Below, one piece after another: positions 59,839 through 64,000 of a DNA stretch of 64,000 nucleotides. The stretch comes from an uncultured bacterium (GTDB lineage: Bacteria > Verrucomicrobiota > Verrucomicrobiia > CAIQCK01). Below the pieces are notes generated by a model, which did no database searches, was not told the DNA's origin, and was given only the letters and a program-made list of their open reading frames with translations. Positions within the stretch are counted from its first letter, which is position 1; each line of letters opens with the position of its first letter. The stretch spans positions 1-64,000 of the forward strand of contig CAIQCK010000014.1 in assembly GCA_903870275.1 (NCBI GenBank). Direction: 5' to 3'. A program made the translations under genes and the position numbers.

Positions 59839-60803
59839 CGGAGTTCTCTTGGCCACGCTTCAAAATACCATGCAAACTCACGCTCACCGAGCGCGCGATA
59901 AACAACGGTGGCGTTGTGCGCCGCTCCCGCGACCACTTCGTAGTCGTGTTCGATTTTCAGTTGTGTGAGGAATTCGTGCAGCGCCTGGTTGTTTGGTTGA
60001 AGCGAGTCTTCGCTTCCCACTGCAATCCGCACCTTGGTCTTGCCGCGGATCGCGTCGGCGTTGTGCCGAATCACCGTGGCGAGATCATTAGCCTCGAAAT
60101 AACTTTTCTCGGCGCTCAGCATCATCTTCCGGCGGCCGCCCTGCGGAGGCTTCAGCGGGCCCCATTCCACCGAGTCGGTGAGCGCGCCGGATCGGACGCT
60201 GACCAAGCCGAAAAGGTCCGGATGTTTGAAGCCGAGGTGCGCCGCGCCGTAGCCGCCCATCGAAAAACCTTCGACGGCCCGCGCCTCGCGTTTCGCCATC
60301 GTCCGATACGTCTGGTCCACGTGCGGAATCAGTTCCTTGGTGATGACACCGTCCACCGGTTGTTTGCCGTTTTGGGAATCGCAGTAGAAACTGGCCGTCA
60401 GTCCGTTCACCAGCACCGCGATCGTGGCGGGCGCTTTGCCGGCGCGGGTGTATTCGTCCAGCGGTGTGACGAACACGGCGCCGGCGCGCGGATTGCCGCC
60501 GTAGCCGTGAAGAAAATAGACCACCGGATAGCGCCGCGTGGTATTGGTTTCGTAATCGGGCGGCAGATAGATCAAATAACTAACCTCGCCGCCAACGAGC
60601 TTGCTGGTAAAGGTCCGATAGTGCGTCCCCGCCGGCTCGTTCTGATTTGGATCGAGCCAGTGGACTTCGGCGTTGGCTTTCTGGTCACCCTGTTTGTCGG
60701 GCGCAGTTGACGGCTTGCGAGTGTCATTTTTTCCCTCGGCGGCAAATGCCAGCATCGCGAAAGCGAGAAACGCGAGGACGGCGGGATATGTTTTCATCAT
60801 CAT
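59835..60803 (-). CDS. Exported alpha/beta-hydrolase esterase (feruloyl-esterase-like), copy 1
   Basis: 322 residues. Three consecutive ATGs open the gene; the first at 60803 is used. Signal peptide: YPAVLAFLAFAMLAFAA. The putative esterase family (esterase D / XynZ-like) is shown by SYLIYLPPDYE, YPVVYFLHGYGGN (oxyanion region), and the nucleophile elbow EGFSMGGYG with S181. The late GSEDSLQPNNQALHEFL and VAGAAHNATVVYRALGE hold the Asp and His candidates. Such enzymes release phenolic or acyl esters from plant cell walls. It is a paralogue of the gene at 60912. Coupled to the serine hydrolase by an ATGA overlap. Confidence 0.88.
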   Translation of the reverse strand: MMMKTYPAVLAFLAFAMLAFAAEGKNDTRKPSTAPDKQGDQKANAEVHWLDPNQNEPAGTHYRTFTSKLVGGEVSYLIYLPPDYETNTTRRYPVVYFLHGYGGNPRAGAVFVTPLDEYTRAGKAPATIAVLVNGLTASFYCDSQNGKQPVDGVITKELIPHVDQTYRTMAKREARAVEGFSMGGYGAAHLGFKHPDLFGLVSVRSGALTDSVEWGPLKPPQGGRRKMMLSAEKSYFEANDLATVIRHNADAIRGKTKVRIAVGSEDSLQPNNQALHEFLTQLKIEHDYEVVAGAAHNATVVYRALGEREFAWYFEAWPRELR

Positions 60804-60911
60804 GCAAACGAACGCGATTGAAGCTGCGGCGCGGTTTTCACTTCCGAAGATACTTGTCAAAGAAAGCCGTGAGCACTGTTCTCATCGGTGCAGTTCACGA
60901 GGGATTCTTGT

Positions 60912-61904
60912 CTACCGGGCCTTGTCCAGCGCTTCGAGACTTTTGCGGTGGAACTCGAAGACCTTCGTTCCCAACTTCCGGTAGTAGAGCGGCGACTCGT
61001 GCGCCACGTCGGGAACGATTTCGTAATCGTGTTGGATGCCGAGTTCCGTCAGCAATTCGTGCAACTCCTTGTTTCGCGGCAGCAGTTTGTCCAGCGAACC
61101 GCAGCCGATGCGAATGTGGGTCTTGTCCCGCAGCTTGTCCGCATTCTTGCGCGCCAGCGTCAGCGGATGCTCCGCCACGCGGCGCTCGTTGTCGCCGCCG
61201 AACACGCCAAACATCGGCCCCTCTTTGGGAATGTCCGACAACGTCGGATCAATCAACGCGCCCGCATTGATGACGACCGTCCCGAACAGTTCGGGATATT
61301 TGAAACCGAGGTGCGCCGCGCCGTAGCCGCCCATCGAGTAGCCTTCGATCACGCGGCCTTCGCGCCTGGCCTGCGTGCGATAAGTTTGGTCCACGTGTGG
61401 AATCAAGTCCTTGATGATCACGCTCTCGACCGGCCGCCGGCCATCCACCGAGTCGCAGTAGAAACCTTTCACCATGCCGTTGACCATCACGACGATGACG
61501 GGCGGCAGCACGCCCTCCTGGATGGCTGCCTCGACACGCGGGACAAACATCGTCGCGCCGGCCCGCTGGTTGCCGCCCATGCCGTGCAACCAGTAGATCA
61601 CCGGATAGCGTTTTTGTTCCTGCTCGTAACCCGGTGGCAGCCAGACAAGATAGCTGACGTTGCTCCCGATCACTGTGCTCTGAAAGGTCTTGTATTGCGT
61701 CCCGTTGGGCGCCGATGTGTTGGGATCCAGCCACGCGGCGGGCGGCATGAGACGCATGTTTGGCGGCCGGTGAACATCCGGTTGCGTCGGAGGCCGCGGG
61801 GAGGGTTCGTTGTCTGCGGCAACGGCGTTCGCCGTAACAGCGGCGCACGCGCCCATCACCCAGAAAACCGCAACGAGGTTTTTGAACCGGTTGGACCCTT
61901 GCAT
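60912..61904 (-). CDS. Exported alpha/beta-hydrolase esterase (feruloyl-esterase-like), copy 2
   Basis: 330 residues from ATG 61904, with AAGGA eight bases upstream; 61910 is an alternative. Signal peptide: LVAVFWVMGACAAVTANAVA. Same architecture as copy 1: YLVWLPPGYEQEQKRYPVIYW, LHGMGGNQRAGA, EGYSMGGYG with S190, and VPDVAHESPLYYRKLG with the histidine. A proline-rich stretch (residues 33-55) follows the signal peptide. Clearly duplicated from a common ancestor with copy 1, 108 bases away. Both probably remove ester groups from polysaccharide in the periplasm. Confidence 0.88.
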   Translation of the reverse strand: MQGSNRFKNLVAVFWVMGACAAVTANAVAADNEPSPRPPTQPDVHRPPNMRLMPPAAWLDPNTSAPNGTQYKTFQSTVIGSNVSYLVWLPPGYEQEQKRYPVIYWLHGMGGNQRAGATMFVPRVEAAIQEGVLPPVIVVMVNGMVKGFYCDSVDGRRPVESVIIKDLIPHVDQTYRTQARREGRVIEGYSMGGYGAAHLGFKYPELFGTVVINAGALIDPTLSDIPKEGPMFGVFGGDNERRVAEHPLTLARKNADKLRDKTHIRIGCGSLDKLLPRNKELHELLTELGIQHDYEIVPDVAHESPLYYRKLGTKVFEFHRKSLEALDKAR

Positions 61905-62022
61905 AAGCATTTTCCTTTCGGCGCGACCGCGAGCCGGGTAGGTTTGGTATTTCAACACCGGCCAAAAGTGAAAGTTGTCAAGCAAGGGGCGGCCGGCGCG
62001 AACGTCAGGCGCTTCCGCCGCT

Positions 62023-64000
62023 TCATCGCGCCACATCCGCGCCAATGCGCAATAGCGTGCGGCGAGTGGCGACATCCGGATAGTCGGCGGCGAGTTTGCG
62101 AATGGCGACGGCGTTGCCGGCGTCCGCAAAACGCTCCAGCGCTTCCGCCGCCGCGTGGCGCGTGTCGGGAGCGTTCTTCAAGTCGCCGATCGTTTTCAAC
62201 AACACCGGCGTCGCGCGCGCGTCGCCAATCTGGCCGAGCGCCCACGCGGCGGCGGCGCGCCAACAGGGCGTCAAGTCGTTGTGCAGGAACATCACGCCGG
62301 GGCCGAGCGGGTCGGGACTTCCGTGCGCAGCCTCCGACAACTCGCGGTCCAGCGCGGCCATCAGCGTGTCCACCGACTGTGGGTCGCCGAGGTTGCCCAA
62401 CAATCGCGCCGTGAAGAAACAAACCCAGTTCTTGGTCGGCAGCTTCTGGACGACCGGAATGCCGATGTCGAACACGCGCGGAATGTCGTTGGGCTTTGCC
62501 CGGTAGGCGTCGAAGACAGCGCGGACGCGCGGCTCGTATTTCCGGTCGCGGCAAACCAACGACAGGATTTGCGCCGCACGAATTTCGGGATCGGGCTTGC
62601 CGCCCCACGCGCCGATGGTCATGCCGATCGCGTCCTCGATCTCCTTCGTGCGCGTGGCGTGCGCGTCGCCCAGGATGGACAGGCAGGTTTCCACCACGGC
62701 CATCCCGGCACCGCTGCGGCGGATGACGCGGCCGAAGAGCGTCTCGCAGTCGTCGTTGCACGGAAACAGCGCGCGGTCGAAATCCGTTGGCACCGAACGG
62801 ATGATGTGCGGAACGATGCTGCCGGCCCTCGTGGACCCCATCGCATCCAGCGCCTCGACGATGAGATAGTGCACCGGCGACGCGTGGCAGGCCATCAGCG
62901 CCGGATGGTCGCCATACCAATACGTATAGAGCGTGTAGTCCTCCAACTGCGCGAAGGCGTTGGTCAGCGCCGCCTCCGCTGCCGGCGTGGCGATGCGGCC
63001 GAGCGATTCCGCCGCAGCCTCGGCCAGGAACAGGTTGCCGGTGGCGGGGTGGCTGTGGACGCGGAGCGTCTCGGCGAGCATCGGCATTGCCTCGGTGTCT
63101 TTCAGACAGCCGAGCGCGCGCGTCGCTGCCTGCAACGCGCGCGGATTGGCCGCCGCGAGCGCGTTGAACTTCGCGCCGTCGCCCAGATGGGTCTTGCGCC
63201 ATTCGGGATACGGATTGTTGCCGCGCTCACCGGCCACGTATTTCCGCAAAACCACCCGCGCCGCGTCGCCGCCAATGTGCCCGAGCGCCACCGCAGCGCG
63301 CCGGACCACGTCGTGGTCGCTGTTCTCCATTCGCCGCGCCAGTTCCTGTTCGATCTGGTCCCAGTTGTTGGCTCGCAACCAATCGCGCCATTTCGCGGCC
63401 TGCCGCGTCCGTTCGTCGGCGGCAACAAAGGCGTTGAAGTCCGACGCGTGACCGGTGAGGTTCTCCAGCGCCACCGACGCCGCCTGGGCCACGAGCGGTT
63501 CTTCGTCGGCGAGCGCGGCCAGCAACGGCTCGGCCGATTCGCGCGTGCCGCAATCGCTCAGTGCCATCGCAGCGGCCACGCGCGCCTCACGGCTCGCATG
63601 GCGCAGGCATTCCGCGAGCGCCGGCGCGGCCACAGGTTCACGAAAAATCGCCAGCCGTTGCGCCGCTGTCACTTTCAATCGCTCATCCGCGCCGCGCAAC
63701 TGCGCAATCAGCGCCGCCACTTCCTGCGCGCCGGTGATTTGCGCGTCGCCCGTCATACTGTGACGGTTGATGCCGGCGATTTCGCGAAATCGGTCCAATT
63801 GAAGCTCCATCAATCCCGTGACGGCGGGATTGTTGCCGCGAAACCGGAGCGATTGCCCCTGTCCCAGCAGTTTCAGCGGCGGCGTCCGCATCGCCTGCAT
63901 TGTCGCGACGGCGTGCGGCGGCGATGACTGGCGCGACTGGTGGCAACCGAGGCAGCCGCGCCGCTCGCCGGGGCGGACGTAAATCCACGACATCTCGTTC
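62023..64000 (-). CDS. HEAT-repeat protein with c-type heme motif, truncated at window edge
   Basis: The gene continues beyond the right edge; its start is missing. The visible N-terminal part contains SWIYVRPGERRGCLGCHQS, with a CLGCH (CxxCH) heme-attachment motif near 63945-63960. I recall similar PGERRGC-GCH segments in large Planctomycetes/Verrucomicrobiota proteins that also carry domains akin to hydrazine-synthase subunits. The rest (about 640 residues) is a chain of HEAT repeats (ARVAAAMALSDCGTRESAEPLL, HDVVRRAAVALGHIGGDAARVVL). Probably an exported cytochrome-like scaffold protein. Function unknown. Confidence 0.75.
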   Translation of the reverse strand, partial: NEMSWIYVRPGERRGCLGCHQSRQSSPPHAVATMQAMRTPPLKLLGQGQSLRFRGNNPAVTGLMELQLDRFREIAGINRHSMTGDAQITGAQEVAALIAQLRGADERLKVTAAQRLAIFREPVAAPALAECLRHASREARVAAAMALSDCGTRESAEPLLAALADEEPLVAQAASVALENLTGHASDFNAFVAADERTRQAAKWRDWLRANNWDQIEQELARRMENSDHDVVRRAAVALGHIGGDAARVVLRKYVAGERGNNPYPEWRKTHLGDGAKFNALAAANPRALQAATRALGCLKDTEAMPMLAETLRVHSHPATGNLFLAEAAAESLGRIATPAAEAALTNAFAQLEDYTLYTYWYGDHPALMACHASPVHYLIVEALDAMGSTRAGSIVPHIIRSVPTDFDRALFPCNDDCETLFGRVIRRSGAGMAVVETCLSILGDAHATRTKEIEDAIGMTIGAWGGKPDPEIRAAQILSLVCRDRKYEPRVRAVFDAYRAKPNDIPRVFDIGIPVVQKLPTKNWVCFFTARLLGNLGDPQSVDTLMAALDRELSEAAHGSPDPLGPGVMFLHNDLTPCWRAAAAWALGQIGDARATPVLLKTIGDLKNAPDTRHAAAEALERFADAGNAVAIRKLAADYPDVATRRTLLRIGADVAR

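Overview
This window looks like a piece of a high-GC Gram-negative genome from the PVC group, most likely a Verrucomicrobiota (Limisphaerales/Pedosphaera-like) environmental bacterium. That placement is an inference. It rests on the gene mix: Tat-exported Gfo/Idh/MocA oxidoreductases, ThuA and DUF1080 (3-keto-glycoside) proteins, GH172, a sulfatase, HEAT-repeat proteins with a CxxCH motif, and intergenic hairpin and 7-bp repeats. Typical ribosome binding sites are AAAGGA(G). I see no rRNA, tRNA, CRISPR array, prophage or insertion sequence.

Layout. 0-6 kb: a secreted GH20-like enzyme, then hemG-hemH (last steps of heme synthesis, ATGA overlap). 6-10 kb: a gene-poor stretch with two probable very small genes, an unknown gene divergent from a GH13 enzyme, then pstS and a divergent secreted unknown separated by a phased 11-bp Pho-box-like array. 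10-17.4 kb (minus strand): GH2, sugar MFS transporter, GH57 and glycogen synthase, which look like one operon linking sugar uptake to glycogen. 17.5 kb: msrA. 18-35 kb (minus): a nine-gene operon behind a consensus-like promoter at about 35.03 kb (HEAT, Gfo/Idh/MocA, ThuA, GH172, SGNH, GH-like, fucose/arabinose isomerase-like, a 659-residue unknown, GH106). 35-43.9 kb (minus): hybrid cluster protein with an FNR/HcpR-like site, several Tat-exported oxidoreductase or unknown proteins, an SGNH-DUF1080 fusion and a TIR-domain protein. 43.9-45.2 kb: a gene-free stretch with hairpins, repeats and an orphan promoter. 45.2-50.4 kb (minus): a translationally coupled run HNH nuclease-ThuA-sulfatase-Gfo/Idh/MocA-epimerase. 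50.4-64 kb (minus): two paralogous Gfo/Idh/MocA genes next to a TetR regulator with a clear operator, GH78, a beta-helix protein, a serine hydrolase, two paralogous esterases and a truncated HEAT protein.

How it fits together. GH78, GH106, GH2, GH20, GH172, esterases, the sulfatase, the beta-helix protein and the fucose-isomerase-like protein suggest breakdown of a rhamnose-rich, acylated and possibly sulfated plant or algal polysaccharide. Four exported Gfo/Idh/MocA proteins, a DUF1080 protein and a xylose-isomerase-like epimerase add the parts of the recently recognised oxidative (3-keto) route of glycoside cleavage. Released sugars could enter through the MFS porter and be stored as glycogen by the GlgA/GH57/GH13 set. 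The TIR protein and the HNH nuclease look like defence genes lodged in this carbohydrate locus.
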